DNA of 64,000 bases, from assembly GCA_963070105.1 (NCBI GenBank), contig OY718803.1, positions 9,839,823 through 9,903,822 on the forward strand, in the 5' to 3' direction. Of this stretch, positions 36,231 through 47,084 are shown in pieces. Both the position numbers and the translations under genes were made by a program. How positions within the stretch are numbered: the first letter of the stretch is position 1; each line of letters opens with the position of its first letter. Source of the DNA: Litomosoides sigmodontis. Taxonomy: Eukaryota; Nematoda; Chromadorea; Rhabditida; Onchocercidae. Below the pieces are notes generated by a model. It did not search any database. It saw nothing but the letters and a program-made list of their open reading frames with translations, and was not told where the DNA came from.

Positions 36231-39200
36231 ATGTTTTTTACGATTCAAATGTCATGTCATTCCTGGTTACGTTTAATGCAATTTATTTCAGTTGAAGATA
36301 TGCTTTCCTTTTGGTCAGCCTCACTTTTAATTATTCTCTTCTGCTGGATAGATGTTATTATTTCGGTGATCGCTATTGGCTTCTATCAGATATCATTCAA
36401 ATTTGATGCTCAAATTATGTGGGATTATGTGACGCTTAAGACGCCCTACGATTTTATTACTTCTCCTATTGATTTCCTATTTCTTACCGCTTTTCGACTT
36501 CTCGTAATACTGATCTGTATCGCGCTTAAGGTCAGACACGAGCATTCGTGGCTTGGAAAATTTTTCATACCGCTGTTGGGAGTATTTATCCTTCATTGGA
36601 CGTTTTCATTAGTGAAATTGCTTGCATTCTCGGAAAAAATCAAGCAATTTGCTTATTTCGGGTTTTGGCTAAACGTTGTTTGGAATGTGCTAGCCGCTGC
36701 ATTAATTATGTTAATTTGGAATTTTGTATTACTCACCAATACCTCATTGGGCTATCAAACGTTGACGGATGAAACACGCGATGTGACACCAAGATTGCAA
36801 GACGTCAGAAAGGAATTCAGTCGTTTTGGTACTGGTCAACATATTCTACGATTGCTTAAATACTGTAAACATGAGTGGAAATGGTTTGCGGCAGGATTCT
36901 TTTTCCTCATCATCTATTCTTCATGTATGAATTCTCACATATTAAATTTGAAATTTTGAATAGTATTATTTTGAGGGATAATTTGCATGTTACATTCGTA
37001 CTTTTTTTACTTTCTATAGTGCCTATTTGTTGGCGTATATTCGTTACAATACAGTATCAGGGTTCTATTTTCCTTGAATTTGTGTCATACTTTGAAAGAA
37101 GTGTTTAATACTTTAACTTTACACTACATGCAATGACATAATTGTCGGCTAAAGTTGAAAATTAGTTGATGAAATTATTTAAGCTCGGGTATTTCTACCA
37201 TATTGTATCGGTCAAGTTCTTTCAAACATTGTTCGAGCTCAAAGTATCGCTGTTGTAGTTCGTTCTGTGCTGCTTATGTCGGCTTTAACTGTGATAAGGT
37301 TTGCACTTTATCCTCAAGTTGCCCCTTGCATGTTGATATCGTATCGGAATTTCAGAGATTTTATATCAACTTTTAAAAATTGTCAAATTCATTAATTATT
37401 TCTATTTCAGTACAATTACTGCTGGTCTTCGAGGTGGAAGTTTTATTTACGCTACGGCGTTGGTGAATCGTCAGATGCGCTCTGATCTATTTAGTTCATT
37501 AATGGAGCAAGACATTAGTTTTTTTGACACAACTAATACAGGTATTGAATTATGTTGTGTGGTAAAATCTAGAAGCTCCTTTTCGTTTTTGGTTGTATGA
37601 TGTTTTGAGTATGGAATTGTTAAACTAGTGATTCATTTAGAGGAATGATGAATTAGCTAGGTTTGTTAGACCAATATGTTTTACTGGATTATATTTTGGA
37701 GTACATTATATTATAGGCGAGATAACATCACGTTTAACAACCGACTGTGAAACTATGTCTTCCACAATATCTACCAACTTGAACGTCTTCCTTCGAAACG
37801 TTGTCATGCTACTTGGTTCTCTGATATTCATGTCAACTCTTTCGTGGCGTCTTTCTTTGGTTACTTTCATCGTTGTACCGGTCGTTGGTTTTGTGACAAA
37901 AGTTTACGGTGCATATTATGATGTGAGTTAAAAGTTTTTTACGTTTTAAATGTATTCAACTTTGAATTAAATTGATCTAATATATTCGCAAGCTGATTTC
38001 ACTTGGTATTATATTGAAAAAAAATTTCAGTTAGGATTGCATGATTAGAGTTTGTTACTCATTTACAAAACATTTTGATCACTTAAATGTCGCGTGTTGT
38101 TTGGATTGGGTTAACTGTAGGTGGACTACAGGTGTCTCTTCCAAAACACGTTTACGACGTTAGTTGTTAAGTCCATTACGCATATTTTATGCTTTCTAAA
38201 TTTTAATTAACGAATGCACGTTTGCAATAGTTATTATATTTCCTTATGTTTACTCTGTTATCCCATTTTTTATGATTATCCTTTCTCAGTTTTTTACAGT
38301 TACTAACAGAAAAGACCCAAGGATCAATAGCAGTGTCAAATCATGTAGCAGAACAAGTAATTGGCACTATGCGAACAGTGCGATCATTTGCTTGCGAGAA
38401 ACGGGAAGCCAGGAAGTTCCAGCAACATTTGGATGAAACGTTACGCTTAAATAAGAAAAAAGCATTAGCTTATATGGGTTATATGTGGACCACCGAGTTA
38501 TGTGATAATGCTGTCCTAATTGCTGTGCTGTTTTATGGTGGCCATCTTGTTTTGTCAGGTGATTTTTCCAATTACAATTTGTTTCTCGATATCATCTTTG
38601 AAAGTTCTAGTTTTTGTTATTATGATTATGCTCTACTCGATTTAGTACTTGTAGATCTAAAAAAATCAAACAAAAGTCATATCAGCATTATAGATTGCTT
38701 AGCTTCACTTAATTTCGAATCCATACTGTTTTTCGTTACAGGAAAAATGACAGTTGATAATTTGATATCTTTCTTACTCTACCAGATGCAACTCGGCGAG
38801 AATCTTTACGTAAGTTTCCATTAATTTTTGTGATTTAGATAATATTCTTCTCCTAATTTATCTTCAGTTAGTATTTACGGTCACGAGATCTATCTAATCA
38901 TTTAAACATTCATTGAATGTCTTTTCCTGCTAGTAAGGGTAGAAGTAAAGTAAAACCAGATGCAATCGCCTATAAGAGCGTTATTTCAACCTTCCCGTGG
39001 AATTTATTTTATCAATTTCAAACTTTTCTGTTTAATGTTCATCTCGACAAAGTTATTTGATTGGTGGTTCGTAGGAAGTAGAAAAAGTTTCATTTTCATT
39101 TCGTTATTATTATTCACTATCCATCACGTCTTCTTCTTTAATTGAGCGCTATTCCTCCCACTCTAGCTGTCCTTTGGAATTTTTCAGAACATCAGTTACG

Positions 39201-41032
39201 TGTTTACGGGCCTAATGGAAAGTGTTGGTGCATCTAGAAAGGTTTTCGAATATATGATCCGTAAACCAAAAATCCTTCATGTTGGAACAAAGAAAACACC
39301 AATTAAAGGCGAAGTTAAATTTGATTCTGTTTCCTTCACATATGCTGCTCGTCCAAACAATCCTGTTTTACAGGTTCTTTCTACGAGTTTTATATTTGAA
39401 ATGTTTCTAGTAGAGGAGCGGTTAAAGTTCCAAAGATATGTTGGAAATAATATCATTTTGTCAAGATTTCTTTTTGTACGTACAAAACTTAGGTGTGTAG
39501 GTATTTTGTGAAATTTTATTTCACTTCCTAGGGACATGAAATTCGATAACAGATTATGAGGAGGAATTCGCCGGATTATGAGGAATTCGACAGTAACGGT
39601 TATATTTTATAGCACTCTAAAAATTATTGCTAAACTGGTGGTTAAGGTTTAGCTCATTGCAGGATATTAGTTTCACGGTTCATCCAGGTCAAACTGTTGC
39701 TCTGGTTGGACCAAGCGGTGGTGGAAAGTCATCCATCGTGTCTTTGATTGAACATTTTTATGAATGCGATAAGGGCTGCGTACTTATTGATGGAAACCCA
39801 GTGACGGAGTACGATCATGAGTATATTCATCAAAAAGTTTGTTTCCATCATTTTTGCTTCGAACTCTAGAGAAATAAAAAAGCAGCTAAAGAGGAACAGT
39901 TTTGAAAAGAGTATACTTTTAATATAACACTTTTTAGGAGGTGAAATTCGAAAATTTTCAGATAGCTCTGGTTGCTCAGGATCCCATACTATATGAGGGT
40001 ACAGTGCGAGACAATATTGTATATGGATGTGATTGGGCTACCGAGGAAGATGTATTAAACGCTTCTAAAATAGCGAATGCACATAATTTCATCATGGAAA
40101 CCGAAAAACAATATGAGACAAACTGCGGCGAGAAGGGTATTCAACTATCAGGTAATTTACAGGCAAATGACGTCTTGGCTCCATGGGATCTTCTAGGAGA
40201 GTCGCGATAATTGTAATGACTGACTAATTTAGACTTTTTCGGTGGAAAAATCTTCCGGTATTAATTGTAGGGGAGATACCGCTTTTTCTCGTGACATCTT
40301 GACATGTTTTTGTCTTAGCATCTCCAGGTAGTTATTATCTCCTTTATTTATAAAGCAGTTGAGAGAATTGTGGGAAGTAGTTTTGCTCTCCAAGTTTATT
40401 TTGTGTTGTAGTCATTTCTAGGAGGTCAGAAGCAACGCATAGCAATAGCACGAGCTGTGGTGCGTCGTCCAGCAATTTTGATATTAGATGAAGCAACCTC
40501 GGCTTTGGATGCAGAAAATGAACACATTATCCAAGATGCCATTGCGCGATGTTCGAAGGATAAAACAGTTATTGTAATAGCTCACCGATTAAGTACGGTT
40601 GAAAATGCTGATCAGATTATTGTCATTAGTAAAGGACAAGTGGTGCAGGTTAGTTCAACTAAGATTTTTAATATCTCAGCTTACTATGAAACTTACATCA
40701 TATAAAACGCAGTAGAGGTATGAAGTCCTTATTTTGAATTCTAGGAATCTAACGGAATTTAATTTACAAATTTTGTTCGAACTCCAAGTTAAAAAGGGAT
40801 ACTATTGATTGGAACTTTTTGTCCTTTAATACCCAATGCAATCTTTGCTTGGCACATCTTGAAATATGTATAACATGCCTCAATCTTAATTTACATCAAT
40901 ATGTTATACAAGTCGCAACTGTGTGAATTGCTTTAGCAAGGTCGACATAAGGATTTGCTGAAACAGGATGGTATTTATCGAGCCTTAGTACATCGACAAC
41001 TTCTTGGACAGAATTCAAACACGACCCATTGA
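36231..41032 (+). CDS. haf: Half-size ABC transporter, HAF-4/HAF-9 (TAP-like, ABCB9-type) group
   Basis: One membrane domain plus one nucleotide-binding domain; such proteins dimerise and in C. elegans HAF-4/HAF-9 act on lysosome-related organelles. Exons: 36231-36924, 37184-37298, 37411-37541, 37717-37922, 38300-38558, 38742-38809, 39188-39373, 39663-39836, 39962-40151, 40422-40648, 40937-41032; phases agree; 781 residues, the size of HAF-4. About four N-terminal helices come first, then the ABC membrane core ([45 protein letters not shown]). NBD: Walker [10 protein letters not shown] (about 569-577), Q-loop ALVAQDP, signature LSGGQKQR (about 673-680, split by an intron after LSG), Walker [13 protein letters not shown], switch His in IAHRLS (729). 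All catalytic residues are present. Exon 2 uses a TTTAAG acceptor and restores a helix missing without it. HAF-4 and HAF-9 cannot be told apart by eye. ATG 36231 is the first after the in-frame stop at 36207. Confidence 0.95.
39551..39588 (+). repeat. Short direct repeat in the ABC transporter intron before the Walker A exon
   Basis: AGATTATGAGGAGGAATTCG is followed at once by GGATTATGAGGAATTCGA, a two-copy tandem duplication differing by a three-base indel. Confidence 0.7.
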
Positions 41033-41955
41033 TGTGTCCCCTCTTTCGGATATTGAATTGTTATCATTATTCTTTCTTTACTCTTTGGTTTGGATTTCTC
41101 TAGATTAGATTTCGAATCTATTCGATTATTAATTTGAAATGTTGAGCATGACTCAGATCTTAAAACAGAGTAAGGCTCAGAAACCACTTGTTATTCAAGA
41201 GAAATTGAATCAGATGGAATATGAATATTGTGTTACTTACGCCCACTCTGCGGTTTCTCTCGCTCATTAGACGAGCCGCGCAAGTGTCATAACGTTTTGG
41301 TGTTTTGCGACGTCTTTTTATCTCGTTTGCAATTATAATTAACCACTCGTTTAGAAAAACAGCCTGCAAAACTAACTGCAAGAACGTTTGAGATACGCGC
41401 GACTCCCTAACTGATGGATTTATACTAGACCTTACGACGCACCAAATGATGCATCCAAACTGTGATTTCATTGAGCGGTTACTACTGTATGTTGTGAGAG
41501 CAGTAAAATATACATTTCATTGCGTTACACGTATTACAGTAACACGAATAACTGTGGTAAAGAAATGAAGCATATAATCTTTTAAATTAATACGGTTCCA
41601 ACATTTAATAAAATATGTAATGGAGATCATTGAAGAATATCTTTAAGAAAATTCTTTGAATTATGTCTAGACTTATTTATTATGACCTTGAACGTATCAC
41701 TAAGAAACGGGAAATGAGAGAGCATCCATTACCTTGACCCTACAAGCCGTTAGACTACATCCATGTGGAGTCAAAAAAATCGGGGAAACCGCTTTCATAT
41801 CAGTTTTTCCAATGAGACAAAAGTCAGTAGCAAATGCAGGTTAGAACAACAAAGAAACAAGGGTGAAATAGGAATTCAATTTTGACGCAAAACCAGAAGC
41901 ACTTATGAAATCCTAACAGCTTGTAAATAGAAATGGAAATCTAGCCTTTGCTGAA
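41033..41955. other. Convergent intergenic region ABC transporter / BRD7-9
   Basis: About 920 bases between two converging genes. Plus-strand AATAAA at 41607-41612 would serve the transporter and minus-strand AATAAA at 41681-41676 would serve the bromodomain gene, so their 3' UTRs may overlap. No coding exon seen. Confidence 0.6.
41676..41681 (-). terminator. Probable poly(A) signal of the BRD7/9 gene
   Basis: AATAAA on the minus strand about 275 bases past the BRD7/9 stop. Confidence 0.4.
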
Positions 41956-44900
41956 TTACACAGAGGTTGGCGGTGCAGCGGTGAAGAATTCATTCAATAG
42001 GTCAATATCTTCTTCATTTAAGCCTACGGCATTATGAATTACAGGTGGTGAAATAACATTTCCAGGTTTAGCGTACTGAGCAATTTGACTGTGTAGTTTT
42101 CCCTGCACTTTGCTGGCAAGATTAAGCTCGTGATTGCCAGGTGGCGGTTGTTCGGTTAGAGTTGTCGGTGGAATCGAACTAAGTCGATTTTTCTGCAGCA
42201 ACGCCAGATCACTGATCATTACACCAGTTTTATTCAGCGCAGTCTGAAAGGTGAGAAAATCGCTGCGATAAATTCTAATTCCAAAGAAATCAACAAAAGC
42301 TCCATCTATACCACATCCTGTTGAATTCACAATTTTTTACTTAAAAAAACGAAAGATTTCGCAAAAAAAGTACCTGAGGAGTTTCCGGTACTATCTGCAA
42401 TTTGTATAATTTCCGTATGTCACTAATGAATGAAACATCAACACCAACATTTTCAAGTGACTCAATATCGCTCAACAATTTGTTCAAATCGATCTTATCC
42501 ACTGCATTTTTCATCTGGGAGACCTATTAAATTATTTAATGTTAATAATCGAGAAATGCCAATACTTTTCATCACATTATAAAAATTTCCTCATCGGCTC
42601 TCCACTATCAGAAAAGCTAAATAATGTTCGCAAAAGAATCAAATTCAAAAAGTTTGGTTTTTTTTATAACTAATTTTGCCAAAAATCGTTACTCTTACAC
42701 TGCTTTCTTCAACGTCAGTTTCCAAAGCCTTGATAGTCCTGCGGTGTTCACCGTTTGTTAAAGTATCTAGCAAATCATCGACAACTTTGATCATATACTC
42801 ACCAGCATTATCAACCATTTCTCGCAAAGATATCGCATTCGTCACATTTGTTCTAAAATTTGTTAAGCATAATTCATTTTAAAATTATTTCATACAACTG
42901 CCAGCAAGATTTTTAATTTTTGTATTTATTCGCGGAACGTTATAAATCACAAGGAAGAAAGATCTCACATCCTCAAAACATTAAAATGCTATTTGGAAAA
43001 AAACATGAATAGTACGTCGTAATACTGCTTCATATATTTCAGCAGCAGCCAAACCACAAAGCAACTCTGCAAACACAATATTCCACTAAATTTTTAAAAT
43101 TTATTGAAACTCACCTATCTCCATAAGTGCCTAGAAGTAAACGGGAATCCCGTTCGCAAAGTGTTGCCCACGTAGAATCAAACTGTGGTGCAAAAGAGCT
43201 GAATGGTCCATACGAAACGTAGGAAATTGGAACCTTAAAATTTTGTATAAATGGTGTTTAAGAATTTTACTGCGTACACAGTTAATAAGAAGATAAGTTT
43301 TTATAATAACACATAAAACGCTGAAGATAAAACGAACGTGAAAAAAGAAAAAAAGCAAAACTAGTTTTCAGAGACAGATTAACTGTAAAGGAAACAGAAT
43401 TGATATCTCCCGTCTTAGCTTAATTTTCTTGAAGAAAATTTTATACTTTTCGAACATCTCTCACAGGAGCATTTTGCAATTCTTCCCAATTCTCATTAGA
43501 AGAATTAAACTATGCAGCAAACTTATGAACAAGTAGGCATAATTACACTGTCTCATACGACAATTCTGGTCGTGATACAGATTAACAATATATGTTAATA
43601 ATTTGATAAATAAAATTCAAATATGCAGCTAACCTGGTGGTTGGATTTGTGTTCTTGTGGAGCGCAAAGTCCTGGTGTACCTTCCTCTAACTTACCCACA
43701 ATATCTCCAAGAGTTATAATCTTTTTTTCAGATGAAGTTGGATTAATAACATTCAAACAAATGGCACCGTCCTTGTTGTCTAGAAATGCGAGATGGGTTT
43801 TTGGTTCCACTCCATCCTCCTTACTACCAGCAGGGAGAACCCTCAAATTCGGGACACGACTGGACAGTTTTTGTTTTAGAGATGGATCGACTGTTTCTAA
43901 AACGGTTGATGGTGTTGCATCATCGACAACGGCAGTTTTGTAATCCGATTTCGGTATTGGCCGCGCCTTTGTTTTCAATGTTAGACCTAATTTTTCCATT
44001 GGTATCTCCTAAAAATGTTGTTTTTGCGGTTTGCATAGATTTTCAAACACCATTACTGAAAACATATAAATATCAGAAATTTCAATGCTAACCGATCTAA
44101 AACCTAAAAAACTTGTACTCTTTGTAAAATGTTAAAAACGAAATCGCCTAATCACTGGTGATAGCATAATTAAATTCAGCACAGAAATGATAACAATAAC
44201 TAAGATCAGGCACCGAATTATTTAAAGTAACCAAATAAATGAAAACCATGAAAATTTAACTTGCTAAACGGAAGAGAATGAAAAAGATAGCGCAAATACG
44301 ATTCCGAAAAGTAAAACTGCACAACTAGGTCCATTTTTTGAGCTGCGATATGATATACAGTTCCCGGTGAATTATAATCCATTGCGTTATGAACAATCAA
44401 TTCAGCATCTTTCTTAAATGCTGCAATATCTGGATATTCGTCCCGATCAATTTTTTGTCGAATTGTTGCAAAATCCATCGGCTCCTTGATTATGTCATGG
44501 TAATCTGGTGCCATTGATCTGAATTTTTCTGATGTCAAATTACAAGTAGGAAAGTAACTCACAACTTTCAGTTAGCAAAACTTGTAAAATCTGTGAAGAG
44601 AACAATACAATTCTATGGGAAAAAGTCAAATCACGGAGTGTCTTTAGCTGAAAAAATAGCTCCACCAGAAAGTTTATTGGTCCTTGTAGAACATTTTTTC
44701 ATATCTACTTTGAAGGCAAATTCGTAACGGAAGAAAAAATAGGAATACTAAAATTACTGTGTTACTGGAAATGCAAAATATTCATCTGGATCTTTGGCTT
44801 TCATTTTTCGCAACAGATTGTCGCAAAAAAGTTGCATTGGTGAATAAGTAAGCACGGCTGTCACTTTCGGAAGAGGTGGAGGCGTCGATGAGTGTTCTTT

Positions 44901-45838
44901 CATTTCAGCATTAATTTCATCCTAAAAGCAATAATTATCAAAACAAATTACAAACTCTCAAAGTCTTTGCTAAATGATAAAATTATTTCTTTAACCGAAG
45001 AAAATAAGTAAATTCCTTGTATAAAGTGTATAAAATAAAACCAGAAACATATTCAATAATATTTATTCGACTCGATGTAATATTTATTGAACTTGTGCAG
45101 CAGTGGGTATGTTGCTCAAAAAGACATTCAGGTAACTACATTTGAAAGCGAAATACTGAAATTCAGTTTTAGACTTGAAATATCGTCGAAATTCACCTCC
45201 TGTTGCTGTCTGGATTCTTCACGCTCTTTACGTTCCGCTGCTAACTGTGCTCTTCGTTCAGCTCGTCTTTTGCTTTTTGCTATCGAATCCGTTAATCTGC
45301 AGTTAAAAAGGACAGCTATCAAAATGGATTTACAAGTTACTGCTTTTTTCACATCACATTACTAACATTTACCTAAATCGACGTTTTTTACGTGGTGTTC
45401 TCTTGACTTTCTCCCCTTGCTCATCTTCCTTTTTCACATCATCACCACTTCCATTCTCTTCCTGGTCATCAGCTGTTGATGCTTGTTCCGAATCCGAATC
45501 TTCCGTTTCTAGATTGCCTTCTGAGCGTCTTTTGCGACTTCCCGTGCCAACAAGACGAACATTTCTGAAACCACCTGGAAATGACAAAATGATAACTTTC
45601 AGTATTATAATTAATTCCGGTTTTTCTCCGAATTTTATGGCAGCAAAATCTCTGTGCTGAATCAGGCAGAACTAGTAATATATCAAATTAGTATTAGTAC
45701 CAAAACTGCTATTAAGTGATAGCGCTCTACAATAATCAAAAGTAAACCTCGTCTCACTGGAAGGCTAGGAGGAGCACCAGCTGACATCCTAGCTGGTGGA
45801 GTACCATAATCTGATTTACGAACAATGTTACGTGACAT
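41956..45838 (-). CDS. swsn-9: BRD7/BRD9 bromodomain protein (SWI/SNF subunit, SWSN-9 type)
   Basis: Acetyl-lysine reader of SWI/SNF chromatin remodellers (PBAF or non-canonical BAF). Ten minus-strand exons: 45838-45748, 45574-45373, 45296-45197, 44921-44758, 44518-44326, 44008-43634, 43233-43115, 42852-42699, 42523-42374, 42243-41956; about 611 residues. An acidic/basic N-terminus comes first, then the bromodomain (about 150-250): DEYFAFPVTQSMAPDYHDII (BRD9: FFAFPVTDAIAPGYSMII), KEPMDFATIRQKI, and HNAMDYNSPGTVYH with the Asn that binds acetyl-lysine. The following domain (DUF3512) is clear: PISYVSYGPFSSFAPQFDST (BRD7: LNYGPYSSYAPHYDST), VVDDLLDTLTNGEHRRT, and the C-terminal helix ALLQKNRLSS. 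Exon 5 starts at an AATTCAG acceptor (44519-44520). Its 3' end is uncertain: the only phase-0 donors are weak GTTGTG (44325) and GTGCAG. Symbol follows the C. elegans orthologue; BRD7 and BRD9 are not separated in nematodes as far as I know. Confidence 0.91.
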
Positions 45839-46354
45839 CTTCGAAAAAATCCCACGGCTTCTCAAAAATCGTAATAGAATCTGAATAAAGTTCACATCAC
45901 ATGTGATTTTCCAACCTTGTATAAGGTTACAAAAATGTGTAAAAGGCACAAATAAATATACAGAAATGTGTTGAGAAAAGCAGTATAATGAAACATTGAA
46001 CTCGAAGGAAGCAAATATATCAAATGCAATAAAGCACACCAGCCATACGTATTTCAGTAGAGCACTGTACAGGACGTGCATTTTTACTTCCTCTACGCAC
46101 ATTGAATTCAAATTGTGAATATGTCCAACTGCCTTATCCATAATTAACATTACTTGCATAGCTGCGTTAACAAACAGCATTCTCATTTTTGTCTATCTTA
46201 CTAGCAAACATTGCTAGTAAAAATTTTCGAACAAACACTAAACAAAAAAAAAGTTTCCAAACTCAAACGATCACGCACATCGCTCACATCCCATAGCACA
46301 GCACCACAACTACGTCATTCGTTTTCAATTTAGCTTCGTTGAACAATTGCTAAA

Positions 46355-46444
46355 ATGCGTCCCGTTGATCCTTTAAATAGGTTCGTCGTGCAATCGATGA
46401 CCCAGGCAGCCATCCTGCTGGGTGTGATTGGTCTGATAGTATAA
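46355..46444 (+). other. 29-codon hydrophobic open frame or possible first exon before EPG-6
   Basis: ATG in the context AAAATGCG opens MRPVDPLNRFVVQSMTQAAI followed by LLGVIGLIV and a TAA stop. Base composition is richer in GC than the flanks. A possible donor GTATAA at 46439 would end it in phase 0, compatible with the next EPG-6 exon. It could be a separate micro-membrane protein, an upstream open frame or an N-terminal extension. I know no family for it. Confidence 0.3.
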
Positions 46445-47074
46445 AGTCGGTTCGATATCGCATATATTCATTTGTTTTTTTTTCTTGTTCAAAACTGTTC
46501 GATTCAATTTTTCCAATCGATAATTTATTAAATTTGCTTTTTTGGATTGTTGAGCATTTGTAACGAAATTAATGAACGGAAGTTTTTCAGTAAGATTTGA
46601 CTATTCTGATGGTAAAACCATATCCATAAAATCCGTGCGATCCGCCTTCTGTTTCATAATCATTTAATTTTGCTCAAATGAATTTGTTTCTTTTTGTATA
46701 GTTGAAAAGTTGAATAATCGTAGAGAAGTAATGAGGAGATATTGAATGCGATTACATTAGTTCAGAGGTGAAAACGGTCTCCATGCCGTATGTGTAATGC
46801 TTGTTAGTAATATTTAGGTCTGTGCAATATTCTTTTATTGTAGAATATATAGAATATATAACGGATAATGTTGTAAATGTAGAATTGAACTAAATAATGT
46901 TATTAGTGCAAAAAAAACCATCAAAAGTGGAAACGATGAGTGTAACTTTATCTTATCAACTAACGAATTCATTATATGGTTTTTGCCACTACTTTTGCGG
47001 TTAAATAAGAATTAATTCCATGGATAATTGTATAGATAAATAAAAGGCTAAAATCGCTGATGATAAACAATGAT

Positions 47075-47084
47075 TTTTTTTCAG
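47075..47084 (+). promoter_or_regulatory. 3' splice acceptor directly before the EPG-6 ATG
   Basis: TTTTTTTCAG abuts ATG at 47085. Such acceptor-ATG junctions are common at nematode spliced-leader sites, but the acceptor could also join a short upstream exon. Confidence 0.5.

Larger units (their letters stand above)
45839..47084. other. Divergent intergenic region BRD7-9 / EPG-6
   Basis: About 1.25 kb, probably a shared promoter region. It holds one striking short open frame at 46355-46444 (plus strand, see findings); otherwise AT-rich with nothing readable. Confidence 0.55.

Noticed and set aside
43003..43070. Exon-like minus-strand segment with a good TTTGCAG acceptor (ELLCGLAAAEIYEAVL in one frame)
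   Set aside because: Does not fit the phases of the BRD7/9 exons on either side, and the direct join of 43115 to 42852 aligns well with BRD7.
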